Positions 46,248 through 59,748 of a DNA stretch of 64,000 bases are shown here, one piece after another; position 1 is the first letter of the stretch, and every line of letters begins with the position of its first letter. Origin of the DNA: Adineta steineri (lineage: Eukaryota > Rotifera > Eurotatoria > Adinetida > Adinetidae); the NCBI GenBank assembly GCA_905250115.1, contig CAJNOI010000001.1:124001-188000 (forward strand), written 5' to 3'. The notes under the pieces were generated by a model. The model had not been told where the DNA came from. It did no database searches and worked only from the letters and a program-made list of their open reading frames with translations. Both the position numbers and the translations under genes were made by a program.

Positions 46248-48702
46248 ATGACATCGAAGTCAAAATCATCTGGATTTGATGCGTCAAAAAATAATACAAT
46301 AGCTCAATTTGATCCTGGTACTATTCAAATTCGTAATCATTCGTCAAAACTAACAGAATCAGAATTAATATCATTACAATTACTTTTTTATGCATTACTT
46401 GATATACTTTCATTGACTATTACAAATAATGATACACATAAATCTCGACTATTATTTCAATTATTACTTCGTCTTCTAACAACAAGTAAAATTCTTCCAA
46501 AATCAATGCATTTCTCAGCTATATCAAGTCAACAATTAGATCATGCACAAAATTATGTACGTACTTTACGTGCAACTATTCAAACAGCATTAAATATTAT
46601 TCAAAAACCGACAACTACAGATAGACCAAGTATTACAAGTCTTTTAGACAAAGATTATACAAAAGCTTTATTAACAACATCACCCAATCTACTATCATCA
46701 CCTGCAAATATTACTATTGATATACCTCAGCCAGATCTTCAATTAAAAATACCATTACCTATGACAATGAATGGAACTGTAGCAACGAAAAATTTTGATA
46801 ATGTTGTCATATTTCGTTATGTTCAAGATTTTTATGAACTTGGTATATTAGGAAAAGGTGCTTTTGGTTCAGTTTTTCGTGCAAGAAATCGATTAGATAA
46901 TCGTATATATGCAATTAAAAAGATTATTTTTGATACAAATCAAAATTGTCGTCAAGCAAAATCTGCTTTACGTGAAGTTCGAGTTCTTGCATTATTGAGT
47001 CATCCAAATATTATTCAATACCATTGTGCATGGCTTGAATTAGTACCTTATGAAGCACGTACACATCGAACAACACCAACAACAACAACACAAATAAAAC
47101 CATCACGTCCTAAAATTGAAAGATGGGATTCAGTTGATGAAATGATAAGTTTTAAGAAAGAATCGTCATCTTTATCAGAAAATAAACAAGAAAATGATGA
47201 AAGCAAATCTCAAACAAAAAGTTCATCAACATCAGACGATGATGGAAGCGAGGTAAAATACTTTTCTTTACAAAATTCATATTACATAGCATGATTAAAA
47301 ACTTCTCGAACCTCTCTCTATTTATTCAAAGAAACGATATTTTGTCCCTTTCCCCATACCTTATATTGGACATATCGATCCTGATATTTCATACTAGATT
47401 CCTCTCGAAGTAAACAATTTCATCTGGTTGGTAACAGTCTCATGTCTGCTATCACAATATTGAATCGGACTTATTATCTAAGCTTGATTTCAGAGATGAA
47501 ACTTCTCCTTCGAGTTGTACTAATTCGTACTAGTATTAGAAACAAGAAGGTTAATTGTATAGTTGACATAGTTCACTTCCAATCTAAGTTAATATTTCTT
47601 CGAATGTACTTAGCATTAGATTGTAATTCTATTTAGATATCAACTTTTGAATTAAATGGTGAAAGTTTAAATTCTCAAGAATATCCTTCTGATACTGATA
47701 ATACTTCGTTTTCGAAAGATCCTTCTCAAAATTCAGTATCAAACAAACAATTGATTCCATTTCATGGTCAAAATCAATTTGTCTCTTCATCAACGCAATC
47801 GAAATATATTAATTCTAAAATAGTACTATTTATACAAATGCAATTATGTGATACAACATTATGTAGTTGGTTACGTTATCGTAATGAAGCAATTATTGAT
47901 GAAACATCTCATGAAAATAAACATATATCCTATTCATTAAATGATTTAGGACAACAACAATGTTGGCATATTTACAAACAACTTTTAGCAGCTGTTCAAG
48001 TAAAATTAAAAACAAAAAAATAAAACACTCTTACTTTTGTTTGTTTTTTTTTAGTATATTCATTCACAATCATTTGTTCATCGTGATATAAAACCACAAA
48101 ATATATTTATTTCATATAATTCAACTGATCCATCATCTGTACATGTTCGATTAGGAGATTTCGGTTTAGCAACTTTATTTGATTCGAAAATAACATATGA
48201 TTCACCTGAAGATTTTATTAATGATGAATCAAAAGGTATTGGAACACCTTTATATATTCCACCGGAACAACTTCATTCAAATAATTGTACTGCAACAACA
48301 AAATCTGATTTATATAGTTTAGGAATTGTTCTTTTTGAATTATTTAATATATTTCAAACCGAAATGGAAAGAAAATGTTGTATAAGTAATTTACGTATAC
48401 AAACAAAAGTTAATGAAGAATTTTCCAAACTTTATCCATTTGAAACAGATATAATTGAACAATTAGTATCATTTGAAAGTGAAAATCGGCCAAGTGCTGA
48501 ACAAATATTAACGATGTATACAAAAAGAATGAAAGAACAAATGAAAAAAAAACAAAATTATTCTGAAAAAATGATTATTGAACAATTACGAGAAGAATTA
48601 CGTGATAAAGATTTAAAAATTCAACAATTACAAAAAGAATTGAATGATAGAAATACAAAAATTCAACAATTGGAACTTGAAATAGGCAAAAATAAAACAT
48701 AG
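46248..48702 (+). CDS. EIF2AK1: HRI-like eIF2alpha kinase
   Basis: Exons 46248-47252, 47637-47999, 48055-48702; 671 aa (human HRI is 630). Stress kinase that phosphorylates eIF2alpha and slows translation. An N-terminal helical region of about 190 aa precedes the kinase lobe: GILGKGAFGSVFRARNRLD, YAIKKI, then LREVRVLALLSHPNIIQYH. A long kinase insert typical of eIF2alpha kinases follows (rich in Ser/Glu), then MQLCDTTLCSWLRYRN, FVHRDIKPQN, LGDFGLA, GTPLYIPPEQL and SDLYSLGIVLFELF. The C-terminus is a coiled coil of over 60 residues (QLREELRDKDLKIQQLQKEL), as in HRI rather than PERK or GCN2. No membrane segment. The ATG follows CTTTTAGATA, 168 nt after the SEC11 stop. Confidence 0.88.
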
Positions 48703-50092
48703 TCTTTCTTTTATTAGGTTAATTATAGATATAGTAAACCAGATGACATGATCTAATACAGAGAAAAAAATAAAATGTAGTCTTTCTATTGCTTTTATGC
48801 GTGTATATATATTTATATTTATTTTCATAATATAATTTGGAAGGAAACTTCAGGTGCATTCTTATAGAAATATATTTTATTTACTAGGTCAACTAGTGAA
48901 ATATCAAATTTATATGGTAATGTATTTGCTTGCATGAATGATCTAATAAAATCAACTTCAAATATACTGTTAAGAATATATAGTTTTACTGCTTATTTCA
49001 AATTAAAAGGGCGGGTAGGTATTTTTTGGATAATGTTCGACAGGAACAAGGTGGATAACGGAGGTTTTTACCGAAGGCGCATCCAAGTTTATCTGAAAAG
49101 AATTCTCGAACTACTTTTCTAAGAGTTGTAGTCAGAAATGAAATGCTTCCATAGTTTTATAACTCTTTTTCTAACAGTTCTAGAATGCTATTAATGAGAG
49201 ACACACTGTTTTTTTAAAAGCTGAATAAAATAGCCTTAGGAAAAAAGCTAAAGAAATGTTTTCAAGTAACTATCGATACTTCTTCATCCTTTTTTTCAAC
49301 GGTGAAAATCATAACTTTTCATCTTGTTCCTGTCGCCTTTTATTTTGGACTGGCAGTAGTATACAGTTAATTAATGGTAAAGTATTGTTAAAGTGGAAAA
49401 TGCAACTTGATTAAATTGCCGGTCATTGAAAAGATAAAAATTTTGAAACTCATTTTTTTTTCTTGATTATTTTAGATGAAACAAAAAAATTTAATGAACT
49501 TGACGATATATTTACTAGAAAAGATTATAACTTTCAAAGAATTAACTTCTTAGAATATTTTTTGTATGAAATAACACAATAAAATGTCATTTTGTCAACG
49601 ATAATTACATCAAATAACTAGAAAAGAAAAGAAGGATTTTGTTTTTGATGTTTCAATATTCTAATTAATCGATTAAATTAAAATAATGTGATAACATTAT
49701 ACTAAAGTCTTCATATCAATCCATAGATATCGCTTCATTATTATATTCTGATCTATTTCAAATACGTCTGATATTACAAATTTGTTCGATTGGTCTACAT
49801 ATACATCCGTTAACAAAAGATTTCCATTATATATTTTTCTTATTCTTAAATGTGTGAACTTTTTTTCTATTGTTTCTTAGTAAATAAATGTGACATATAT
49901 ACGGCTTTTTTTTTATAAATAAAATTTTCGTGAATTATATCTTATATTAATTTGTAGACATTGTAAATAATTGTCATAATAAATCTTGTTATGTTTAAAG
50001 ATAGAAAAACATCAAGTCAAACTCTTATCTTTATTAGTTTTCTTATCTTTATTTATTTTTTACCAAGTTTACTACAAAAAAGTACAATAAAA
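48703..50092. other. intergenic with a 13-bp inverted repeat pair
   Basis: CGACAGGAACAAG at 49038-49050 and its exact reverse complement at 49323-49335 enclose 272 nt. Inward similarity is weak. The ORF at 48934-49122 lies over one arm and is probably chance. Possible remnant of a small foldback element. Confidence 0.4.
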
Positions 50093-50680
50093 ATGCAATT
50101 CTCAATTAAAACTTTATGGAATTCAAAACCTATTACTGATCATCGACCAGTTCAAATAACACTTTCAACTACTAATGATAAAGATCATCTCTCAATAGAA
50201 ATTGATGCCCCTTTTTTCAACGATCCAGCTCCAATATCAAAATCATTAGCACCTGCTCCATATCCGGAATTATGGAATTATGAAGTTGTCGAACTGTTTT
50301 TCTTAGCATCAACAACAAAACATTATCTTGAACTTGAATTTTCTCCATATGGTTATTATCTCGTTCTTTTACTAAATGATCGACGAAAAACAATGAAACA
50401 AATGTTACCATTACATTATTATGAAGTTGAACGACCTTCATCAGATCGATGGATTGGTCGTGCACATATTCCTCGATCTTTATTTCCAGCTCATATCGAT
50501 CAATTTAATGCTTATGCTATTCATGGTCAAGATGATCAACGTACATATGAATCACTTTATCCAGCAACAATTGATAGTGAAAAACCTGATTTTCATCGAC
50601 TTGAACTTTTTCAAACAATAGATTTTAATTCATTATTAAACATAGGTGATAAAGATGGTGATGATTGGACTAATCACTAA
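50093..50680 (+). CDS. C4orf33: UPF0462 protein (C4orf33 homologue)
   Basis: Single exon. The canonical start, by comparison with the family N-terminus, is the ATG at 50093 (MQFSIKTLWNSKPITDHRPV), 195 aa. The frame is open to an ATG at 49991, which would add 34 aa with a hydrophobic stretch (LIFISFLIFIYFLPSLL). The UPF0462 core shows IEIDAPFFNDPAP, ELWNYEVVELFFLAS, YLELEFSPYGYYLVLLL, RAHIPRSLFPAHIDQFNAYA and RTYESLYPA, all family blocks with a CBM9/DOMON-like beta-sandwich pattern. The function is unknown in any animal. If the upstream ATG is used, the protein would be secreted or membrane-anchored. Confidence 0.88.
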   Translation: MQFSIKTLWNSKPITDHRPVQITLSTTNDKDHLSIEIDAPFFNDPAPISKSLAPAPYPELWNYEVVELFFLASTTKHYLELEFSPYGYYLVLLLNDRRKTMKQMLPLHYYEVERPSSDRWIGRAHIPRSLFPAHIDQFNAYAIHGQDDQRTYESLYPATIDSEKPDFHRLELFQTIDFNSLLNIGDKDGDDWTNH

Positions 50681-51542
50681 TGTATACCAAATGCAAATAT
50701 AGTGAAGTTGTTCAAGTGTACAAACGAACATTGATTACATATTTAAAATATGATTATATTTATTTAAAATGTTAAGCTTCGAAATTTATACTATATAAAA
50801 AAAAGAGAAAATAAATCGATAGCAATCATAGTTCTTTTTTTTCTTCTTCTTCTGACATACAACGATACTTTACATAAGAAAAAGATATGCCATTGAAGTA
50901 AGTAGGATTTTAAATTAGATCTTATTTATATGTCGATCGATATTTTAATTTAAGCGAAAAAAAAAACATTCATAAATGAATCCATGTTTAATTTTAATAG
51001 ATATAATTCTTCCTGAAGATTTATAAATTTAATTTATAAAATGCACTATTCATCTTTCTTTAGAATACAACATCAACGTAGAAGTCAGTTAAAACGTTTA
51101 TCATCAGCTACAATCAATGATGAATCGAATGATGAAAAAGGTGAATATAGAAATAAGTTTAAGAGTAACAATAACAACACAAAAAAAAACATAGGTCATT
51201 CTTCTATTTGATTTTATTCAATTTCTTTTTTCTTCCTTTTCTATTGACTCACTTTGAAATCAAAAATTTGAATGATTTAACACAAACAACATCATTTCTC
51301 ACTCACCTTGTTATTGACGTTGTTAACGACGTGAACAGTGTCATTGTTCTCGTCGTCCACACAAACTTTTTTCTGTTTGCATTTTCCTCTTCTACTTTCT
51401 TTCAATCATTTGGCTTCAAACTTAACAAAATATTCTCATTTTAAAATTTTCATTCTCACTTTTCTTTCACTTAAGTTCTTCTTCTTTTTCTTCTCTTTTT
51501 TCTTACTATTTGTCTACATTTCTTTATAAAACTCATAATGAA
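50681..51542. other. intergenic upstream of LRRC71
   Basis: A short basic ORF at 51041-51211 (56 aa, starting MHYSSFFRIQHQRRSQLKRL) has an AG acceptor inside and may be a 5' UTR exon or upstream ORF of LRRC71; no homology recognised. The remainder is T-rich. Confidence 0.35.
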
Positions 51543-53899
51543 ATGACAAGCAAAGCTCGTGCCAAATCAACAAATATTAATACTCCTGCTGGTACTAATA
51601 AAAAAACAGATTCAGGTATCAATCATTTTTCAAAGATAAAAAAAAAATATTAAATATTATTTATTTATAAAACAGAAAAATTTTATTTTATTTTTTTATT
51701 TTAATTAGCGGAACCATATCATTGTAAAGGAAAATTCTTAGAAGATTTTGAAGCACTATGTCGACAAGCACAAATTTCATTTGTTGTACCAGTTGTGCCA
51801 AGAGCACGTCCACCAGGAACTCCAATGGCAACATCATCTGCAAGTGATGCCAAAGATAAAGCAGCACCTAAAGCAGCTAAAGGTGCAGCAGCAAATAAAG
51901 AACGTGAAGCTGCTATGATTCAACAGCAACAACAACAGCAACAAAATAGTGAAGCTGATGCAGGAGAATCTTCTCGTGGTTAGTTTTTATAACAAAAAAA
52001 AAGAATAACTTTTTTTTCTACAATATTTTTATTTAGAAGAACCTTTACCAAAAACTTATTCACTTCGTGATCATCTAGAATATTTTAAACCAAAAATTCA
52101 ACTTGAAATGGATAATCCAGATAAACAAGATACTCTTACTGAAATTCATATTCATGCATGGAAAATTGATCGTCCAATTTTAGATATATTTGCTCAATCA
52201 TTTCCTACACTTGAACGTTTACATACTCTTAATTTTTGGCATACTGGTTTCACAGATGATACACTTAAACAATTAGCTACTTTTCTGCCCAAATGTCCTA
52301 ATATTCGTACACTTATACTCGATGCTAATCCCATACCATTAGAACGTTATGAAGTTCTTTTAACTGATGAAAATTCTCCAATAGTAAATTTATCACTTCG
52401 ACATTGTCGAATAACTGAACGTGGTGCTGCTTCAATAGCTCAAGGTTTAGGAAATGAACGTCGACAAAATAAAAAATTACAAACATTAAATTTAGCTTAT
52501 AATTCTATAGGTGATAATGGTGCTGAATCTATTGCATGTAGTTTAAAATTTAATCGTACTTTACTTGTATTAAATTTAAGTTCAAATGATATTAGTGATA
52601 ATGGTGCACAAAAATTATCTGAAGTTTTAAGTAAATTTCCATTAACACAAGAAGAATTAGTTTATCGAAGAAAACTAATACTTTTTTCATCGACAAATGA
52701 AAGTGGAGCAGGTGCTCATTCAGCTAGACGTGGTGATAGACGTACTTCATTTAATTCAAGTCCAACAGGAGTGTCAAGAAAAAAATCTGGACTTGCTGCA
52801 GCCACATTACCAGCAAAATCGAAAGGTGCTGCAGCTGCAACCGGTGGAAAAGTTTGTTTTATTAATATATATTTTATTTTCATATTGTTTTTTTTTGTTA
52901 TTTTATAGGCTGATACAAAAGAAGCAGCTAAACCTGTGAAAAAAGATGATAAAGCCGCGAAAAAAACTGCGACAATTGCTGAATCAAAACCAGCTAAAGG
53001 TGGTGGTGGTAAAGCAACTAGTGACAAAATGGCTAAAACACTTGGCAATCCAAAAGGTGCAAATGCAGGTGCTGGAAATCGTTCAGCAACACAAAGTGAA
53101 ACTGATGTAAGTTATTAATAGAATTTACTTTTTTTTTTCATTAAATGCTTTTCTATTAGTATTATGATGAGGTTTGTTTTATTTTTCTATGTATACACAC
53201 ACGTACACACGTTGATGTTGTATTTTCTTCCCTTAAATAGATATTTTAATTAATAAATCTAAATTCTATCATTTAGTTTAATATTGGTGAAGGAATACCA
53301 TTACTTGATCAAAATGCTGAATTGATAGACGATGATCTTGTTTTACCAGGAAATAGATGTTTACTTAGTTTAAATTTAACAAGTAAGAAAAATATTTTTC
53401 TTAAAAAAAATTTATTTTTTTATTTTGAAAGAAAATCGAATATCTGCTTCGGGTGTTCAACAATTTCTTCAAGCAGTTCAATATCAAGAAATGTTTATAA
53501 AATTAAATTATTCATCACGAAATTCATCATCAACAGGAGCACCTATTATTCCAAGTCAAGGTCTTCTTCGACTTGAATTACAAGTAAATTGAATAAAACA
53601 AAACAAAACAAAAAACTTAGTAAATTTATTTTCTTTTTTTTTTGTAGCGAAATGATTTTGTTACAACAGAATGTGAAGCATATGATAAAATTCAAACATT
53701 ATTAAAAAATCGTCGTGAACCTATTTTTAAAAGTAAAGAACCTGAAGAAACACCAACCAGTGGAAGAGATACAGCTGGAGCTTCACATTCAAAGACACGT
53801 GCAGGTTTGTATTTGTTACACATATATATATAATTTAAAAGAATAATAATAAAATATAAAAATTGGTTTTTTTTTTCGTTTTTAGGTGGCAAACATTGA
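51543..53899 (+). CDS. LRRC71: leucine-rich repeat protein LRRC71
   Basis: Exons 51543-51615, 51709-51978, 52037-52851, 52909-53106, candidate 12-nt exon 53160-53171, 53277-53382, 53432-53583, 53648-53804, 53886-53899; 594 aa without the small exon. LRRC71 is linked to motile cilia in vertebrates. The N-terminus has a low-complexity Ala/Gln-rich stretch, then a DHLEYFKPKIQLEM block. LRR units follow (LHTLNFWHTGFTDDTLKQL, IRTLILDANPIPL, IVNLSLRHCRITERGAASIA, LQTLNLAYNSIGDNGAESIA, LLVLNLSSNDISDNGAQKL). A Lys/Ala/Gly-rich linker follows. The C-terminal LRR cap, VLPGNRCLLSLNL then NRISASGVQQFLQAVQYQ, is close to human MPGNKVLLHLNL...NRITEVGLEGFLATVQYQ. The start is the first ATG in the frame, with no upstream coding evidence. 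Confidence 0.88.
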
Positions 53900-56800
53900 A
53901 CAAACGCTTGTGAGACCAGCTTTCATGATAATCTCAAAAAATCTATTCAATCTCGATTTGAGAACTATCACAAGAACTGGCCACAAATTCAATTTATTAA
54001 CAAGCGTTTCATCTTCTACACTTACTATTTTACAGAATTTCATGTGTTGTTTGTCGTCGCATTTCGTTTATCATCACCCTTCTCTCTCTCTGTCTTTCTC
54101 ATGATATATTTATTCTTCACCACACATATACAAAGTAAAAGAGAGTCTTATCTTAAGTGCACAACAACCGCTCTCTCTCTCCCCTTTCTCTGTCTCTCTA
54201 TGATGGTGATGATGACAGTCAGCCGCCTCTTTTTTCTTTCGTCGTCGACATCGTCATTTAGCCTTCGCGTTTTTCTTTTTTCTTACTTATAGATACACAC
54301 GAAATGAAAATATGTGTATGTGTGCATGGTGCGTGTGGGTTTTTCAGGATAAAAATGAATCGAATGCTTGTTTCATGTATGAGAAATATTTTATTCTTTC
54401 TAAGAGAAAAAAAAAAGAAGAAGAAGAAGAAAAATGTGCAATGTAGGTATGCTATTCTAAATGAAAAAAAAACACGAGAAAAAATGATAATTCATGATGA
54501 TAACAGCTATTACTAATAGAGGTGATCATCTATTTACTCTTTAACATATGGATACAGCTGAATTGATAAGAGGGAGAGAGAATTATGTCATAAAATCTAC
54601 AAGCTTCTTAGAGGTTTATTCAAATAAAAAAGAAATATATATGTTAAGTTAAAGTCCAAAAAGACGAATTGACTTTTATTATATTTGTTAATATAGGCAT
54701 CATTTATACATACTATATCAAATATACATACATCTAATCCTTTTGTTAAATAATTCTTATCTTGACTGTTATTTCAAACAAAAAGACTAATTTATTTTGT
54801 TAATCATCGATTAAGTATAAATAAATATGATATATTAGATTGAATATAAAACGTTTAGAAATTTTATTCTTCGAAGAAGTAGATAAAATTTTTATCAAGA
54901 AATTTATTTATCGTCATCTGGATACGACGAAGTTTTTTTCTTCAAATGAAATCATTATCATTTTAATCGATAATGTTAAAATAAGGATTTGTTTAAAGAT
55001 AAAGTCTAACATCCTTTGTTTTTCATCACGTGTATCCTTGAGTATATTGTATTTATTCTTTTTTCTTCCTCACCCATCAATCATATGATTGTATACATGT
55101 TAATTTTGTATGCTATTGTATTCGTAAGAGAGAAACAAATACACAATTATAACGAATAGATTCAGCTGAAAACCTATCGATACATTTGATGTTTTCGTTC
55201 ATATCATTTATTTTTTTGAAAACTATATAATTATATTCTATAACTAAAATGTATTTCTTTGGCAGAGAAAATCTGAGATTGCATTACAATAAGATTATGA
55301 AAAAAATTCATTTCGAATATTTTTGTATTTGTATTGAAAGTCTATGAATTTATTAGTAACAAAATAGAAGACATAATACTGTAATTATCTATTATATATG
55401 CAAATCTTATAACTTCATTATCTGAATTATTTCATATTGATTTAAACAGTTTAAAAATCTCAAATTTCTTATTTTATGTTTGATAATATGAGTCAAATAA
55501 CAATAAACTGTTCTAAATATTAATCATAGATTTTAGCATGCCGTTTACATAATCTTATAAGACATAATGTAGTATACCATACAAGATCTTACGATTTATA
55601 TTTGTATGCTTAGAGAATAGTGCACTATAATATACCTTCAGTTTTTTACATATATTCTTCTAACTAATTACAAATACCTTCATCAACTATGTTGATACTT
55701 ACTACACATCGTTTACTTACGAATATTACATTCAATATGTATTCACATAACTATATCGATTAAATTATATTCTTAAACCTTTCTCTGAAGTGGTACATAT
55801 GTTCAATCGTATAAATGTAGATGATTTTCTCATTGTAAGATATTATACATTTAGTATTTAATAAATACAGACTCATCATACGAAATTTGTCTTCTTAAAT
55901 CTTCGTTCACATGTCCAAAATGATACAAAATATACCGGAAAAAACAGCTAACTCTACAATGTCAATGATTTTCTAATAATATAATATACTGATTCTATAT
56001 GATTTATAAACGTTGCAATCCTCTGTTTCTTTATTGATTAAATTGTACAGAAAATAAGTTGATTTTTTCATATGAATATGACAACAAATAATAACTTTTG
56101 ATTATTAAAATTCTTTTTTAGCTTGGAGTCAATATGGTAATAAGAGCATCGCTAATGACTTATTTCTATCATTTGTAATTATTTTAAACGATAACACTAA
56201 CCAACTTTGTATGATTGTAATATCATATAGGTAGTTGGCCCCTTTTTTGTTTGCATAATCATTAAATCATAAATTAAAAACATGTATGTCACAAAGGGTA
56301 AACATAAATATATAGCATATATTCGAAGGATGTTTATTAGCATGCGAATGCAACGACGAAAACACTGATTCATGTAGGACACAGTTGAGTGATGGTTTTT
56401 CGTATATGAATATAGCAGAAAGAGACACAAACGTAAAAGACTTACCTGTACGACATACTGATGAAACAACCTGTCATTACAAGAATTAAAAAGTTAGTAA
56501 AATTATAAAAATCAATTTTTTTTTATAAAATTATTACTGATCAAACATCATAATCTGTATAGACGTTATTATAATTGTATCATGTAGTAAAGACATATAT
56601 GTTAGTTTAAAATTATGAAATAGATAAACTTGATTCCATCACTATACTTTCCTTTTCTTCAAAAAAGTTTAACGAATTAGATTTTGTTAAATAGTTTCAT
56701 ATCATTTGTTTAGAAAAGACTACGAAAGTAACTAGCATCTGGTAATATTATAGATTTCATGTACAGGATGCATAAGATGAGAAGTGTATGATTGTAAACT

Positions 56801-59748
56801 AATAAAATACAACATGCCTATGTTGTTCTATAGATTCATTTTTATGGTATACTTACCGTGATATTATGAAATATCGATTACGTTATTAATTGAAAATTAT
56901 TTATGGTACGTAATAGGAATTACATATCGGTTTGTTTTCGAAAAAAAATCTATTAATGATCAATAGTTTTGCTGAACATCATACAACATGAAGTGTAATT
57001 TACAAAATGTTTGACATCTTATTTTAGTAACTAATTTTATACAAAAGAAAGTAGATCATTTTTATGCGAAGTGCTGATGCGTCGTTTCTTAAATAACTAG
57101 CGAATATTATGAATGATGAATAATGGACCTGAACCATACACTCACAGTACGTTATATCTATCGCAGAGAATATAATGACGGTTCCTTGGACAAAGTGTTA
57201 AACTTTAATGTATATCACGTATCGCGTGTCATAAGATACAATATATATAACACATTTTAACTTAGTGCGTGATGGAAGCTATTCTAATTTTAGTTTATTT
57301 CTCGCAATACTTTGTCTAATCTTTTTTTTATAACTATATACTACTTAAGGCTGATATATACGGTATATAAATAATTGTATATAATATAAGAGTATGTATA
57401 TGGTTTACGATAACTGAAATCAGTTTTATGAGCATTATTAAGTCATTCAAATGCGGCTTATCTATAAAAATTCCTTTAAGATATATTTTGGCTAGTTTAC
57501 AGCTTGAAAGTAGGGTAAATACAGTATAAGTTTATCTTTCTTCCATCAATCGATCTATTTTAATTAACAAGTTGTATAATGTAAGTTTGTAGAATTTCAA
57601 GTTTTATATATCTTTACACAAGTTTACAGACTACATTTTATTTAACAACTAGAACACGTGCTATGATATGTTCAAGAGGAAAAACAAATTCTTATGTTTC
57701 TTTCATTATCTATCATAATGAAAAATGTTTTGTCAACGAATAAGTTTAGATACTATACTTCGATAGGTGTTAGAAAGCGCGCGTAACTAATAAGATATAT
57801 AGATATGTGTGTATGTGCGACGGTTGTTAATTAAGTTTGTTCAGACAGTCTGTCTTGTTTCTGGATTTTTGATAGGTTGTTTTCGTTAGTTTTCAAATAA
57901 AAGATAGAATAGCTTCTAATCTTAACATAAGTCTCGTCATAGATTGATTCGCAATATATATAGTTTATTTATTGTTTGTATTTCTTTGACTTCTTTATAT
58001 ATCTGTTGAATTAGAAGCTGTACAAATCAGGCAATGTTCGAGATATGCGATCATAGTTCTTTCGATATACTTATCGTGATACGATCTTAGTCTTTTGATT
58101 TGTGATATTTGTTGAAATGTAGACTAATGTGTATGTATTGTATTTTTAAAAATTTTCATTTTGATTTACTGTAATCAATTCACGAAATATTATCCGTAGT
58201 ATACTTAGAAATGAATTTGAGTTTTAAAACAAGTAATATTGATGAATGTAGATTCATTAACATCATTACATAAACTATTTTTCTTTGTTTTTTTTTTGTA
58301 TAAAACAATCATTTTGAAATGAATCAAGGTGAAACTTTCTACAAATACAATATACACATTACTCGATATTTTAATGAAAGCCGTAGTTTAGAAGATCAAG
58401 TCATTGTAGAGATAGACTATTTGCATCATTTTAGTTAAGTGTATGGACAAATTTTCTTTCCAAAACCTAATTAGAAATGACCATGGTTTGTGACAAACAT
58501 ATTTTTTTTATTGTATCATTGTAATGAATAAAACATAGTTTTTGTTATATAATTTATCAGGAGTAAGAATACTTGCACAAATATAAATATTTTATTGTCA
58601 AATTGAATGAAGGTTATAGGCGAACTTAATGAGCGTGACCATATCATAACAGATAGTAATAAACATTTCAAACTAATATATCACAAATTATTGTAAGTGT
58701 ATAACTTGAGCTTCAGACTAAAGCGATAACAACGCTACTACCCACACTATTTGCCTATTAGTGGATATACTCTCTTGACTTTGAAGATTTTTAATTTTTA
58801 AATGTTGTTCAAGATTACATTTAGCAATATAAATGGTCTCTTTAACTTTCTCCAACAATATTACATCTATCATGCAATGCTCTTAATATTCCAATTGATC
58901 CGGAGAATAAGAATGTAATAACATCAATATTATCAATCTCAATACCTACTAATACTAATAACAATACCAAAACAAATACTAGGCTTTGCAACAGATCCCT
59001 ATTATATAGAACAAGACGTCCTTTAAAGTAAGGTTCTGCTACGAAGTTTTCAGTCCTCTAATACTTTATTGATTTTATACCATTCCTAAATCTATGATTA
59101 AAAACAACAAGTGTAGACAATACATTTGTAATTTCATCTTCGAAACTACTCGTATCAGGACTCGATTTCTTATTTTTTTTTTTATTACATAAAGAAGAAC
59201 TTAACAACACGAACTAAGGTACCTTTATGTGCTACCACATTGTGAGAAGATAGGTTTACCAGTGAACTTAAAGAAAAATTTTGATGTAAGGTTATCCGCG
59301 CATAAGAAGTCTTCAGAGCTTTCTTCTTATTTTCGATGATTTCTTTTTAGTTTTATATAAGAGTCTTTCCTTAAATATAGTATTATCAATCATTTTGCAA
59401 TCTATCGTACTATGATAATTAAACATATTTTTACGATCATCACTAATAATCAATGCATACAGAGATCGTTGATTATAAGCATAATATAAAACATATTCTC
59501 AGGTAAAAATTCCTTAGTAAATTTTTAAATGAATATAGTCCTTGATCTTTATGTAACTTATACGTTGCAATCAAATATTATCTTATTAATGACAAGAGTA
59601 AGTATAGTATATCATCTATCTTCATTATTTGTTTCGTTTTGACAAACTATTTGAAAATACATTGTGATGAAAAAAATATTTTGTTTTTTATAGTGATTTA
59701 TATGAATTATATGATCATTTGATTTACTATTCACAAAAATTAATTAAA
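53900..59748. other. 5.8-kb gene-poor AT-rich region
   Basis: No ORF with coding character was found on either strand. A CT-rich stretch lies at 54077-54205 and short A/GAA runs near 54406-54432. No terminal inverted repeats, tRNA or long tandem array recognised by eye. The upstream regulatory DNA of the GH125 gene should lie at its right end. Confidence 0.5.

Noticed and set aside
54044..54292. Plus-strand ORF rich in Ser/Leu/Phe
   Set aside because: Arises from CT-rich low-complexity DNA.
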